Assembly (NCBI GenBank): GCA_039821605.1 | Contig: JBCBNV010000004.1 | Coordinates: forward strand, 1 to 64,000 | Direction: 5' to 3' | From: CALBPI01 sp039821605 | Lineage (GTDB): Bacteria > Pseudomonadota > Gammaproteobacteria > Steroidobacterales > Woeseiaceae | Length of the DNA: 64,000 bases | In this document: positions 26,786 through 35,514 of the stretch, one piece after another | How the letters are laid out: each line of letters opens with the position of its first letter | How positions within the stretch are numbered: the stretch's first letter is position 1 | The notes under the pieces: generated by a model | What the model saw: only the letters and a program-made list of their open reading frames with translations | Database searches by the model: none | What the model was told of the DNA's origin: nothing | Program-made: the position numbers and the translations under genes

Positions 26786-27646
26786 ATGAGCGACCCCCTC
26801 GACCCGCGCGTTGTCGCGTTGTACGACGACTACTGCCACGGACAGATTGACCGGCGCGAGTTCTTCAAACGCGCGGCCGCACTTGGGGTCGCGGCTGCGG
26901 CGACGGCCATGCTGCCGCGTTACGCGGAGGCCGCGCTCGTGTCGTTCACCGACGAGCGTATTCGCCCACGTTACGTCGACTACGATTCCCCAGGCGGCAA
27001 CTCGGGCAGCATGCGTGGCTACCTCGTCACGCCTGCCGGCGAGGGGCCGTTTCCGCCTGTGCTCGTCATCCACGAGAATCGGGGCCTGAATCCGCACATT
27101 GAAGACGTCGCGCGCCGTTTCGCCGTCGAGGGTTTTCTGGCGTTGGCGCCCGACGGGCTGGCGCCGGCGGGCGGCTATCCCGGCAACGATGACGATGGAC
27201 GCCGCATGCAACGCGAGCTCGATCGCGCCAAGCTACGCGAGGACATGTTCAACAGTGCCAATTGGCTCGCGCAGCACGAACTCGCGGGCGACAGACTCGG
27301 CGTGACGGGCTTTTGCTGGGGTGGGTCGACCACCAACTATCTGGCCGCACGCATGGGCGACGGCGTGAGCGCGGCGGTGCCGTTTTATGGTTCGGGTCTC
27401 AAGCCGGAGGACGTGCCCGGCGTGCGCGCGGCAGTCATGGTGCAATCCGCCGAGAACGACCCGCGCATCAACCAGCAGTGGCCCGAGTTCGAGGCCGCAC
27501 TGCAAGCCAACGACATTGACTACGTGCGCCACGTGTACCCTGGCACCAACCACGGCTTCCATAACAACTCCACGCCCCGCTACGACGAGGCTGCCGCCAA
27601 GCTGGCCTGGCAACGGACCGTGGACTTCTTCCGCGAGAGGCTCTGA
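26786..27646 (+). CDS. Dienelactone hydrolase family protein, exported
   Basis: 286 residues. The Tat-like leader has RREFFKRAAALGVAAAATAM (about 23-42). The alpha/beta hydrolase domain keeps the Cys nucleophile at Cys177 (GFCWGG), Asp225 (AENDPRIN) and His256 (GTNHGFHN), the dienelactone hydrolase triad. It may hydrolyse a lactone or ester in the periplasm. GGAG is 9 nt upstream of the ATG; a GTG 30 bp earlier is not needed. It opens the catabolic block but is transcribed alone, convergent with the nitrilase-like gene. Confidence 0.88.
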   Translation: MSDPLDPRVVALYDDYCHGQIDRREFFKRAAALGVAAAATAMLPRYAEAALVSFTDERIRPRYVDYDSPGGNSGSMRGYLVTPAGEGPFPPVLVIHENRGLNPHIEDVARRFAVEGFLALAPDGLAPAGGYPGNDDDGRRMQRELDRAKLREDMFNSANWLAQHELAGDRLGVTGFCWGGSTTNYLAARMGDGVSAAVPFYGSGLKPEDVPGVRAAVMVQSAENDPRINQQWPEFEAALQANDIDYVRHVYPGTNHGFHNNSTPRYDEAAAKLAWQRTVDFFRERL

Positions 27647-27649
27647 GGG

Positions 27650-28690
27650 CTAGATCACGCCCGCGTCGGTCAGCGACCGGATCCGCGCGCGCTGCGCTTC
27701 GACGAAGTGGCTGCGCTCAGGAACGATGACGCGACCCGATGCATCGAGCAGCGCGTTGCGGCCCGTGTCGTCGGCGTAGGTCTCCGCAAACAGGGCCGGG
27801 CGTTGCCGCGCCAGCATGTTCTGCATACCCGGGCGCTGGCGCCAGCGGCGCGAGGCGGCGAGATCGATCTCGGCGTGCGCCACCATGGTTTCCCCGTAGC
27901 CCGCTTCGGCCAGCACAGTGCCCTGGTGGTCGACGACCTTTGACATCCCATCCGTTGAATTGGCGGGGATCGGCGTACCCACAATCGCGGCCGAATTGGC
28001 GGACACGAGCCAGCAGTTGTTCTCAAACGCCCGCGCACGCTTGGCGATGTCCTTGGGCGTGAGTGCCGGGCTGCCCACCTCACTCGTTGAGTGCACGAAT
28101 ACTTCGGCGCCACGCATCGCCAATGTGCGTGCGAGCTCGGGGTAGAGGATTTCCTCGGAGGCGATGGCTGCGAGCCTGCCCAGGTCCGTGTCCGCGACCG
28201 GGAACACGCCCTCGAGGCCGTAGTGCTCGAGGTAGGCGTCCCAGACGTCCCAGGGGCTTGGCGCGAACATCGACAGCAGGCGCCGGTAGCGCAGCACGAC
28301 ACTGCCGCTGGGCGCGATGATAAAGCTCGTCTGGAAGTAGAGTCCCGGAAAGTGCGGGTCGGTCTCATAGACGTTGCCCGCGATGTGCACGCTCGTGTCG
28401 TTGGCGATGCGTCCGAGTGCTTCGTACTCCTCACCGTCGGGCGCGAGCGCGGCCAGCTGCGACCAGGCGCCCAGCGGTTCTCCCATGGGGAATCCCGACA
28501 GGCAGTACTCGGGCAACACGACGAGCGCGAGGTCAGGGCCTATGAACGCCTTGCTGGCCGTGATCTCGCCGCGGATCCGCGCGATGCTCGCGTGGATGCG
28601 TTCCCGCGCCGCTTCAATGGTCAGCCCATTGACGGCATCGCAGCGCGTTTGCAGCGCCAGCGCGCGGTAGTGGCTCAGGGGCTCGCTCAT
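27650..28690 (-). CDS. Nitrilase-superfamily protein with altered catalytic triad
   Basis: 346 residues with the C-N hydrolase fold. The Glu of the triad is kept at Glu61 (LPEYCLSG). At the Lys position the motif reads YRRLLS, giving Arg137, and at the nucleophile position the motif reads IASEEILYPE, giving Ser178 where active members have Cys (spacing to Pro-Glu is conserved). Both changes are clear in the DNA. It is therefore either a non-catalytic scaffold or ligand binder, or an enzyme with a Ser-based mechanism. It lies between the dienelactone hydrolase and VOC genes. The start at MSEPL has only a weak ribosome site. Confidence 0.85.
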   Translation of the reverse strand: MSEPLSHYRALALQTRCDAVNGLTIEAARERIHASIARIRGEITASKAFIGPDLALVVLPEYCLSGFPMGEPLGAWSQLAALAPDGEEYEALGRIANDTSVHIAGNVYETDPHFPGLYFQTSFIIAPSGSVVLRYRRLLSMFAPSPWDVWDAYLEHYGLEGVFPVADTDLGRLAAIASEEILYPELARTLAMRGAEVFVHSTSEVGSPALTPKDIAKRARAFENNCWLVSANSAAIVGTPIPANSTDGMSKVVDHQGTVLAEAGYGETMVAHAEIDLAASRRWRQRPGMQNMLARQRPALFAETYADDTGRNALLDASGRVIVPERSHFVEAQRARIRSLTDAGVI

Positions 28691-28757
28691 CAGTGTCTCG
28701 CGTTCGTATTCGTGCTGCGCAATGATAGCCCCAGATCCGTTGCACGGGGGCGTGCCC

Positions 28758-29654
28758 ATGAAACTGATCCGCTGCGCGACATTGAGTGTCGCCGATGTGG
28801 CTGCGGCCAGCGCGCGCTACTGCCGGTGGCTCGACTACCGCGAGGTAGAGTCCAGCGTTGTGCCGGGTGCGCAGGCGGCGTCCTGGGGCGCACCGAGCGC
28901 TGCGGGCCAACGCTATGCTGTGCTGCAGCCTGCAAGCGGCCGCGACGTGTTTCTGCGCTTCGTCGAAAGCCCGCCACACCCCGACTATGAGCCGCTCCGG
29001 AGCTACGGCTGGAATGCCATCGAGATTTGTGTGGACGACGTGCTGGCGGCCGACGCGCGCATGCAGGCGTCGCCATTCGAGATTATCGGGCCGCCGCGCG
29101 AACTCGACGGCATGCCCGCGATCTTCCCCATGCAGGTGCGCGGACCCGACGGTGAAATCGTCTACCTCACGCAAATCCGTGACGACCTGCCCGAGTACGA
29201 TCTGCCCCGCGCGCAGTCGCTGATCGACTGCCTGTTCATTCTCGTCGCGGGCTGCTCGGACCTTGACGCGTCGCTGGCCTGGGTGTCCGAACACCTGCAT
29301 CTCAATGCCGGTCGCAGCATGGCCATCGTCTACACAATGATCGCCAATGCCTACGGTTTGCCCGAGTCCGAGCCGCACGCGCTCGCGACCCTGACCCACG
29401 GGCGCGATGTCTTCCTCGAGCTCGATCAGTACCCGGACGCCGCGATCACGCGGCCGCAGCATGAGGGGCACCTCGTGCCCGGCGTGGCACTGGGCAGCTT
29501 CGTACACCCCGAGTTCGATCGCGTGACGGCAAGTTGCGAGGGACTCTGGATCACCGAGCCCGCCGTCCATGACTCGTGCGTCTATGGTGGCCGCGCAGCG
29601 GCGACCGTGGCGGCGCCCGACGGGACGCTCTACGAGGTCATTGACTGGCGCTAG
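28758..29654 (+). CDS. VOC/glyoxalase-fold protein, two domains
   Basis: 298 residues with two vicinal-oxygen-chelate modules (about 1-130 and 140-290). The first starts MKLIRCATLSVADVAAASARYCRWLDYREVE; later blocks include GWNAIEICVDDVLAADARMQ and RGPDGEIVYLTQIR, and the second has GRDVFLELDQYPD. Such proteins are extradiol dioxygenases, lyases or isomerases. Metal ligands are not obvious enough to name the reaction. Its last 17 bp overlap the end of the convergent MFS gene. A GGGGG run precedes the ATG. Confidence 0.75.
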   Translation: MKLIRCATLSVADVAAASARYCRWLDYREVESSVVPGAQAASWGAPSAAGQRYAVLQPASGRDVFLRFVESPPHPDYEPLRSYGWNAIEICVDDVLAADARMQASPFEIIGPPRELDGMPAIFPMQVRGPDGEIVYLTQIRDDLPEYDLPRAQSLIDCLFILVAGCSDLDASLAWVSEHLHLNAGRSMAIVYTMIANAYGLPESEPHALATLTHGRDVFLELDQYPDAAITRPQHEGHLVPGVALGSFVHPEFDRVTASCEGLWITEPAVHDSCVYGGRAAATVAAPDGTLYEVIDWR

Positions 29655-30921
29655 GGGCGTCGTCGGGCGGAAAGTCGCGATAAGGCCCGAGCGCGAGTAG
29701 CGGCAGCGTCACGAACGGGATGACGACGAGCGCCATGCCGAGAATGTAGTCGTAGCTGCCCGTGTTCTCGAAGGTCAGCCCGTACAGCCAGGGACCGAAG
29801 CCCGCGCCCAGCGCGAAGATGGCGTACATGACGCCGTAGATCGTGGCGTAGGCGCGCATGCCGAAGTAGCGCGACACGAGAAATGCCAACAGATCGTATT
29901 CCACGCCGGCGGCCAGCCCCAGCGAGATGTTGCCGAGCATGACGAGCCAGAAGTCCGGGCTGTCCATGCGCAGGATGAAACAGAACAGCATGGGCAGCGA
30001 CAGGATGATCACGGCGACCGCGGGCGCCCAGAAGTGGTCAATCAGAAACCCGCCCATGAGACGACCCACGACGACGGCCAGCGGCAACGCCGCGCCCAGC
30101 GTGAGTGCGTCGGAGGTGCTGAAGCCCTCCGACTCCATGATGTTCTCGATGCCCGGGATGGGCCCCCCGATGATGAACGACAGCGGCAGGAACGAGTAGC
30201 CCAGCAACCACAGGCGCCAGTCGCCCGAGGCCTCCGAGAGCGTCTGTCCACCGAGACGCGTGCTGACTTCCGTGTGGCGCGAGGCCGCCAGCGCCTTGGC
30301 GCGATCCTGTGCCTTCGGGTCGTCGATGTCGCGGAACAAGAGCCAGTTCACAGGAAGCGAGATCAAGAGCGGCAGCAGGCCCAAGCCGATGTAGGCGCCA
30401 CGCCAGCCCACTTCGGGAATGAGAAAGCCGACGTATTTCTTGGCCAGGAAGCCCGACAGCCCCGTACCGATGAGCGCGATGCCCAAGGCGAGCCCGCGAC
30501 TGTCATGAAACCAGCGATTCACGGCGCGCGTGAACGTGATGGGCAGTGTGCCGACACCGAGCACAGCGAGCAGTCCCCAGAGGAACAGGTACAAGACGTA
30601 GGAACCGTTGTTGAGCGCCATGGCCATGAGCCCCAGCGACAGGCCCGGGATCGAGATCAACACCACGCGCCGCACGCCGAAACGGTCGGCGAGGTGGCCC
30701 ACGAGCGGTGCCAGGAACACAGCGCAGATGGTGAACACCGTGAACGCGCTCAATATGCGGTCGACGCTCCAGCCGAACTCCTCGATGTAAGGCCCGATGA
30801 AGACGCCCAGCGTGTAGAACGGCAGCGGTGACATGCCGAGCGCAATGCCGAATGCCGAAGCGACTACCACCTGCCAGCCGAATTTGAACTCGCTGAACTG
30901 ATTGGTCGTTGGTGCATTCAT
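29638..30921 (-). CDS. MFS transporter (oxalate/formate antiporter or MCT-like)
   Basis: 427 residues with 12 predicted membrane segments and a cytoplasmic loop about 205-235. The motif GHLADRFGVRRVV between helices 2 and 3 is the MFS A-motif; the helix-4 GVGTLPITFTRAVNRWF segment and the second-half GRLMGGFLIDHFW repeat resemble the monocarboxylate/OFA families, which move small carboxylates. Its ATG overlaps the ligase stop by 4 bp, so it is the last gene of the HMG-lyase operon and probably imports the pathway's acid substrate. Confidence 0.86.
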   Translation of the reverse strand: MNAPTTNQFSEFKFGWQVVVASAFGIALGMSPLPFYTLGVFIGPYIEEFGWSVDRILSAFTVFTICAVFLAPLVGHLADRFGVRRVVLISIPGLSLGLMAMALNNGSYVLYLFLWGLLAVLGVGTLPITFTRAVNRWFHDSRGLALGIALIGTGLSGFLAKKYVGFLIPEVGWRGAYIGLGLLPLLISLPVNWLLFRDIDDPKAQDRAKALAASRHTEVSTRLGGQTLSEASGDWRLWLLGYSFLPLSFIIGGPIPGIENIMESEGFSTSDALTLGAALPLAVVVGRLMGGFLIDHFWAPAVAVIILSLPMLFCFILRMDSPDFWLVMLGNISLGLAAGVEYDLLAFLVSRYFGMRAYATIYGVMYAIFALGAGFGPWLYGLTFENTGSYDYILGMALVVIPFVTLPLLALGPYRDFPPDDAPSASQ

Positions 30922-32354
30922 CTCGGCGCTTCCCCCTGGCCTGACGCGTGCTGTTTCAAAAGGTTCTTGTCGATCTTGTCGGCTGCGGTCCGCGGCAGCG
31001 CGTCAAGCTGGTGCCACGCCTCGGGTTGCTTGTACGGCGCCAGATGCGTTCGGCAGTGTGCCTGAAGATCGGCTTCGGTGACATCGCCTGCCACGAAGGC
31101 GTGCACGGCTTCGCCGCGTGCAGCGGAGGCCACGCCAACCACGGCCACCTCGCGTACCGCGGGCGACTGTGCGATGACACGTTCGATCTCTGCCGGGTAG
31201 ATGTTGATGCCGCCCCGTACGATGACGTCCTTGCGGCGCCCGGCGAGGCGCAGGTAGCCCGCCTCGTCACAGCTTGCGAGGTCGCCCGGATAGAACCAGG
31301 GGCCAACGTCCGTGACGTTGCCCGCGGCGTCGATCGTGCGTGTGGACACGCCGGGCCCGCGGTAGCGGAGTAGGCCAACGCTACCCGTGAGCACGCCGTG
31401 GCCGTCGTCGTCGACAATCTCGACCTCGACGCCGTGCGCAACGCGACCCACGGAGTCGGCGCGCGTGGCGATATCGCGTGAGGCCAGTACGGAAATGCCC
31501 CCGCCCTCACTGGAGGCGTAATAGCCCGTGAGCCCGTCGCTGATGCTGTTGCGAAAAGTCTGAGCCTCTTCGGCGGGCAGCGGTTCGCCCGAAACGATGA
31601 GCCGCCGCAGGTTCGGCAGCAAGGGTGCCCCGTCAGCGCTGACGGGCAGCCGACGTAGCATTGTGGGCACGAGAAACGTCGCTGTCGCGCAGCGGGCGTC
31701 GAGCGCTGCGGCCAGCGCCTCGGGCGACATGGGCGGCGGCAGCACAATGAGCGTGCCGCCGGCGGCCAGCGTCGACATCGCGAACGAACGCCCGGCACCG
31801 AAACACAGCGGTGTCGCCAGCGCGAAGCGGTGGGCGCCGCTGAGCTTGAGGCTGCGCCATTGGGTGATGAAGCGATGACGCATTTGCTGGTGTGTTACCA
31901 GCGCACCCTTGGGCTCGCCCGTTGATCCCGACGACAGCGATACGAGCCAGTCTGCGTTTCCGCCCGGTGCCAACGCCGTCGCAGACGTCTCGGGCAGGCT
32001 GTCGGGGAGGGCAATGCGCCTTTCGGCGTGGCAGTGCGAGACGATACACCGCGCGCCGAATGCCGACGCCAGTCGATCCTGCTCCGAGGTTGCGGCGCGA
32101 TGATCGATCGGTATGAGCACGGCGCCCACGGCCGCGATCGCAAAATGCAGCAAGACGTGGTCGATGGTCTCGGGTAGCGCGACCGCGATGCGCCTGCCCT
32201 GGTGAATGTTCTGCGAGTCGAGCCAGCCTGCAAGGGCCGAGATACGCTGCCACACGCCTTCGTAGTCGAGCACGGTGTCGCCGAGCTCGATCGCCCGGTG
32301 TGCGGGCTGATGGTGCGCCTGGGCGCGGACGAGCGCGGCCAGGTTGTCGCTCAC
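30918..32354 (-). CDS. AMP-forming acyl-CoA ligase
   Basis: 478-residue ligase, shorter than FadD. The ATP loop SLSSGSTGEPKGALVTH is near residues 137-153, the adenylate-binding GYYASSEGGG near 268, the GDLAS and GRRKDVIVRGGINIYPAEIE hinge blocks near 360-395, and the catalytic Lys in RTAADKIDKNLLKQ near 462. GTG start overlaps the amidohydrolase stop (GTGA). It probably attaches CoA to the imported acid before cleavage by the HMG-lyase-type enzyme. The substrate is unknown; the size resembles ligases for aromatic or short branched acids. Confidence 0.88.
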   Translation of the reverse strand: MSDNLAALVRAQAHHQPAHRAIELGDTVLDYEGVWQRISALAGWLDSQNIHQGRRIAVALPETIDHVLLHFAIAAVGAVLIPIDHRAATSEQDRLASAFGARCIVSHCHAERRIALPDSLPETSATALAPGGNADWLVSLSSGSTGEPKGALVTHQQMRHRFITQWRSLKLSGAHRFALATPLCFGAGRSFAMSTLAAGGTLIVLPPPMSPEALAAALDARCATATFLVPTMLRRLPVSADGAPLLPNLRRLIVSGEPLPAEEAQTFRNSISDGLTGYYASSEGGGISVLASRDIATRADSVGRVAHGVEVEIVDDDGHGVLTGSVGLLRYRGPGVSTRTIDAAGNVTDVGPWFYPGDLASCDEAGYLRLAGRRKDVIVRGGINIYPAEIERVIAQSPAVREVAVVGVASAARGEAVHAFVAGDVTEADLQAHCRTHLAPYKQPEAWHQLDALPRTAADKIDKNLLKQHASGQGEAPR

Positions 32355-33238
32355 AAGCCCGTGTCGTCGGGCAGGCCGTAGGCGTCGATGGCGTTGCCGC
32401 GCAGGAAGCGCTCGAGTGACTCGGGTCGGAGACCGAGCGCATCGACCTCGGCGCGCGTACGTTCGAAGTCGAGCACGGGGAAGTCGGTGCCGAACAGGCA
32501 CTTGTTGCGGCCGAAGGTGTTGATGTAGTGCACCACGGATTCGGGCCAGTACTTTGGGCTGTGCGCATCGCAGCCAATGAAGACGTTGTCGTGCTTCCAC
32601 GACATCGCAATCATCTCTTCGTGCCAGGGGATGCCCACGTGGATGCCGATGAGCTTGAGTTCGGGGAAGTCGCAGGCGACGGCGTCGAGCGTGTGCGGTT
32701 TACCGACGCTCACCGTGCGGTGCTCGGGCGAGTAGATCATCGACTGCCCGACCTGCATCTGGATGGGCACGCCGAGTTCGGCGCACTTGGCGTAGAACGG
32801 GTAGTACTTGCGATGGTCGGGCGCAAGCTCGAACCAGTGCGGGTACAGGTGCGCGCCGATGAAGCCCAGCTCGCGCACCGCGTGCTCGAGCTCACGGACA
32901 CCGTCCATACCTGTGTAGGGGTCGATGCCGATGAGCCCCGAGAATCGAGTCGGGTGCGCGGCAACAGCGCGCGCGACGATCTCGGGCGGCATGTGGTAGC
33001 AGCCGGGCAAACCGACGCGACCGCTCTTGGCAGCGATGAGAAAACCGTGGCCGATGCCGCCGGCATCCATGCGCGCGATCATGTCGTCGAGCGTCAGGCC
33101 GGGCATCAGTGCGTTCTGGGCCTTCATCTTGCCGACGAAGAATTCGTCGCCCCAGTCGGGCCGCACCGAGAGTGCTTCCTCGGTCCAGATGTTGACCACC
33201 GCATCTATGGCCCGGATGGGCGCCGTGGTGTCGCTCAT
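32351..33238 (-). CDS. Metal-dependent amidohydrolase (ACMSD/PDC-hydrolase type)
   Basis: 295-residue TIM-barrel amidohydrolase_2. The family blocks are MIARMDAGGIGHGFLI, RFSGLIGIDPYTGMDGVRELE, LGFIGAHLYPHWFELAP, LIGIHVGIPWHEEM and NKCLFGTDFPVLDFERT with the conserved metal-site Asp near residue 258. The N-terminal His-x-His is replaced by AVVNIW, as in some members with a single metal. Members hydrolyse or decarboxylate ring-cleavage products. It starts 25 bp after the HMG-lyase-type stop and overlaps the ligase, so it belongs to that operon. Confidence 0.87.
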   Translation of the reverse strand: MSDTTAPIRAIDAVVNIWTEEALSVRPDWGDEFFVGKMKAQNALMPGLTLDDMIARMDAGGIGHGFLIAAKSGRVGLPGCYHMPPEIVARAVAAHPTRFSGLIGIDPYTGMDGVRELEHAVRELGFIGAHLYPHWFELAPDHRKYYPFYAKCAELGVPIQMQVGQSMIYSPEHRTVSVGKPHTLDAVACDFPELKLIGIHVGIPWHEEMIAMSWKHDNVFIGCDAHSPKYWPESVVHYINTFGRNKCLFGTDFPVLDFERTRAEVDALGLRPESLERFLRGNAIDAYGLPDDTGL

Positions 33239-33263
33239 GCCCGTGTCCCCCCGCGTTGTGCGT

Positions 33264-34214
33264 TCAGGCGGTCTGCCTCAGTTGGTGAAAACCCAGTGGC
33301 AGCCCGGCATCCGGCGTGAAGCCGTAGATGGGCTCGTCGGGCAGCGCCTCGCGCAGGATCTCACGCACAGTGAGCAAGGTATCGAGATCGATGCCCGTTG
33401 ACACACCCATGGCCTCGAACATGAAGACCAGGTCCTCGGTGACGATGTTGCCGCTGGCGCCGGGCGCGAACGGGCAGCCGCCGAGTCCGCCCATCGAGGC
33501 GTCGAACGTGGTTAGCCCGCTCTCGAATGCCGCCAGTGCGTTGGCGAGCCCGAGCCCGCGCGTGTTGTGCAGGTGGATGCCCGTGAGGTGTTCGTCGCCG
33601 ACCGCGCCGCGAACGGCCTTGATGAGATGCCGCACAGCGGCCGGGTCGGCGTATCCCGTCGTGTCCGAGAGACCAACCTCGTCGCAGCCGCAGGCCATGA
33701 GGGTCTCGGCGATCATCAGGATCTGCGACTCAGGGATCGCGCCCTCGAGTGTGCAGCCGAACACCGTCGACAGGCTCCCCTCGAGCTGCGGGCGTTCGGC
33801 CTGGGGCATCGCATCGATGGCGGCGCGAATGCTGCGCACCTCAGCGAACATCTCTGCGTGCGTGCGGCGCACATTCTTCAGGCTGTGCGTTTCGGATACG
33901 GACACGGGCACGGTCATCTTGTCGACGCCCGCGGCCAGCGCGTTCTGCGCGCCGCGCAGGTTGGGCACAAGCACGGCCACATTGAGCCCGTCGATGGTGT
34001 TGGCGTGGGCCACCACCTCGCGCGTATCGGCGAGCTGCGGCAACACCTTGGCCGGCACGAACGAGCCCACTTCGATTTCGGGAATCCCACACGCGGCCAG
34101 CGCCGAGATCCAGCGCCGCTTGGCTTCGGTGGGCATAATGCTCGACGCGTTTTGCAGGCCGTCTCGCGGTCCGACTTCGCTGATGAGCACGTCTGCATTG
34201 TGGGGCTGGGTCAC
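33264..34214 (-). CDS. HMG-CoA lyase family enzyme
   Basis: 316-residue class I aldolase-like lyase. It opens with the catalytic EVGPRDGLQN, has the ETHSLKN and GLSDTTGYADP strands and HLHNTRGLGLANALAA, and keeps the lyase signature GLGGCPFAPGASGN with the active-site Cys. It should split a 3-hydroxy-3-methyl acyl-CoA type bond, giving acetyl-CoA plus a keto product. True HMG-CoA or a relative such as citramalyl-CoA cannot be told apart. GTG start with GGAGG 7 nt upstream. It heads the four-gene operon lyase-amidohydrolase-ligase-MFS under operator copy C. Confidence 0.9.
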   Translation of the reverse strand: MTQPHNADVLISEVGPRDGLQNASSIMPTEAKRRWISALAACGIPEIEVGSFVPAKVLPQLADTREVVAHANTIDGLNVAVLVPNLRGAQNALAAGVDKMTVPVSVSETHSLKNVRRTHAEMFAEVRSIRAAIDAMPQAERPQLEGSLSTVFGCTLEGAIPESQILMIAETLMACGCDEVGLSDTTGYADPAAVRHLIKAVRGAVGDEHLTGIHLHNTRGLGLANALAAFESGLTTFDASMGGLGGCPFAPGASGNIVTEDLVFMFEAMGVSTGIDLDTLLTVREILREALPDEPIYGFTPDAGLPLGFHQLRQTA

Positions 34215-34232
34215 GGGTTCGCCTCCATAGTT

Positions 34233-34248
34233 GTTATAATGTTATAAC
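34233..34248. promoter_or_regulatory. Putative operator, copy C (best palindrome)
   Basis: GTTATAATGTTATAAC is a perfect palindrome with 7-bp arms around TG. It contains the exact 11-mer at 34236-34246 and a consensus TATAAT at 34235-34240. It lies 18 bp upstream of the lyase GTG and 81 bp upstream of the CoA-transferase, so one site can control both divergent units. Confidence 0.72.
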
Positions 34249-34302
34249 AAATGCGCTGTGCGGTCAGGCTCCGGGTTCGTGGGTCGCGGGCCCCGAATCG
34301 AT

Positions 34303-34333
34303 GAGGAGTGACAACGTGGTGCGAGCCCGATGA
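34303..34333 (+). promoter_or_regulatory. Five-codon leader ORF coupled to the CoA-transferase start
   Basis: GAGGAG at 34303-34308 is followed after 7 nt by GTG GTG CGA GCC CGA TGA (34316-34333). The TGA overlaps the CoA-transferase ATG at 34330 (ATGA). The transferase itself has no ribosome site close to its ATG and no in-frame upstream start, because a stop sits at 34309. Translation may therefore enter through the mini-leader. Confidence 0.45.
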
Positions 34334-35511
34334 GTGACGACAACCTGCCCCTTGCGGGTACCCGGGTGGTCGAGCTCTCGCACATGGTCATGGGGCCGTC
34401 GATTGGCCTTATTCTCGCCGACCTGGGTGCCGATGTAATCAAGGTCGAGCCGCCCGGTGGCGACAAAACGCGCCGCCTGCGCGGTTCGGGTGCGGGCTAT
34501 TTCACGATGTACAACCGCAACAAACGCAGCATCTGCGTGGATGTGAAGTCGGCAGCCGGGCTCGAGATCGTGCGGGCACTGGCCGGCAAGGCCGATGTGC
34601 TCGTTGAGAACTTCCGCGGCGGCACGATGGACCGGCTCGGCCTGTCCTACGACGCGTTGTCGGAAGACAACGAACGCCTTGTTTACTGCTCAGCGCGCGG
34701 GTTCCTGTCAGGTCCCTACGCACACCGCACCGCGCTCGATGAAGTCGCGCAGATGATGGGTGGCCTTGCCTACATGACGGGCCCGCCGGGTCGGCCGCTG
34801 CGCGCGGGCGCGTCGGTCATCGACGTCACGGGCGGCATGTTCGGGGTCATCGCCGTGCTCGCGGCCCTGCAGCAACGCGAACGCACGGGGCGCGGTCAGC
34901 ACGTGACGAGTGCGCTCTTTGAGACCACGGCATTTCTCGTCGGCCAGCACATGGCGCAGCTGGCCGTGACGGGTGAGCCCGCGCGGCCCATGCCCGTGCG
35001 CATCTCCGCCTGGGCCATCTACGACATCTTCGACGCGGCCGATGGTGAGCAGGTGTTCGTGGCGGTGGTCAGCGACGGGCAGTGGCCAAAGTTCTGCGAT
35101 GCATTCGGGCTCGATGATCTGGCGGCCGATGATTCGCTGGCCGAGAACGCGGCGCGGGTTGCGGCCCGGGAGCGCATCCTGCCGCGCGTGCGTGAGGTGT
35201 TCGCGGGGATGAACCAGGCGGAACTCATGTCGCGTCTGGAGGCCGTGGGCTTGCCATACGCACCCGTCGTGCGCCCCGAGGACCTGTTTGACGACCCCCA
35301 CCTTAACGCGAGCGACGGGCTGGTCGACGTAACCGTGCCCGAGGGTGACGCGACGCGACTGCCTGCGTTGCCGCTCGAGATGGCGCACGGGCGCCCCGCC
35401 GTGCGTTGCGACGTACCCACCGCGGGCGCGCACACCGAGGCTGTGCTCGAGGAGCTGGGTTACGACGCCGCGCGTATCGCGGCATTGCGCAAGGCTGGCG
35501 TTACGGGCTGA
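34330..35511 (+). CDS. CaiB/BaiF family CoA-transferase
   Basis: 393-residue class III CoA-transferase. The catalytic Asp is Asp137 in HRTALDEVAQ, equivalent to Asp169 of formyl-CoA transferase; GARVVELSHMVMGPSIGLILADLGADVIKVEPP and YNRNKRSICVDVKS are typical N-terminal blocks. It moves CoA between carboxylic acids, here probably the substrate acid of the divergent lyase operon and its product. It shares operator C with that operon. Start usage is odd, as noted for the leader. Confidence 0.92.
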   Translation: MSDDNLPLAGTRVVELSHMVMGPSIGLILADLGADVIKVEPPGGDKTRRLRGSGAGYFTMYNRNKRSICVDVKSAAGLEIVRALAGKADVLVENFRGGTMDRLGLSYDALSEDNERLVYCSARGFLSGPYAHRTALDEVAQMMGGLAYMTGPPGRPLRAGASVIDVTGGMFGVIAVLAALQQRERTGRGQHVTSALFETTAFLVGQHMAQLAVTGEPARPMPVRISAWAIYDIFDAADGEQVFVAVVSDGQWPKFCDAFGLDDLAADDSLAENAARVAARERILPRVREVFAGMNQAELMSRLEAVGLPYAPVVRPEDLFDDPHLNASDGLVDVTVPEGDATRLPALPLEMAHGRPAVRCDVPTAGAHTEAVLEELGYDAARIAALRKAGVTG

Positions 35512-35514
35512 GGC

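Noticed and set aside
34235..34240. TATAAT as nothing more than a -10 box
   Set aside because: The surrounding 16 bp are a perfect palindrome and the same 11-mer recurs at two other promoters, which a -10 box alone does not explain.
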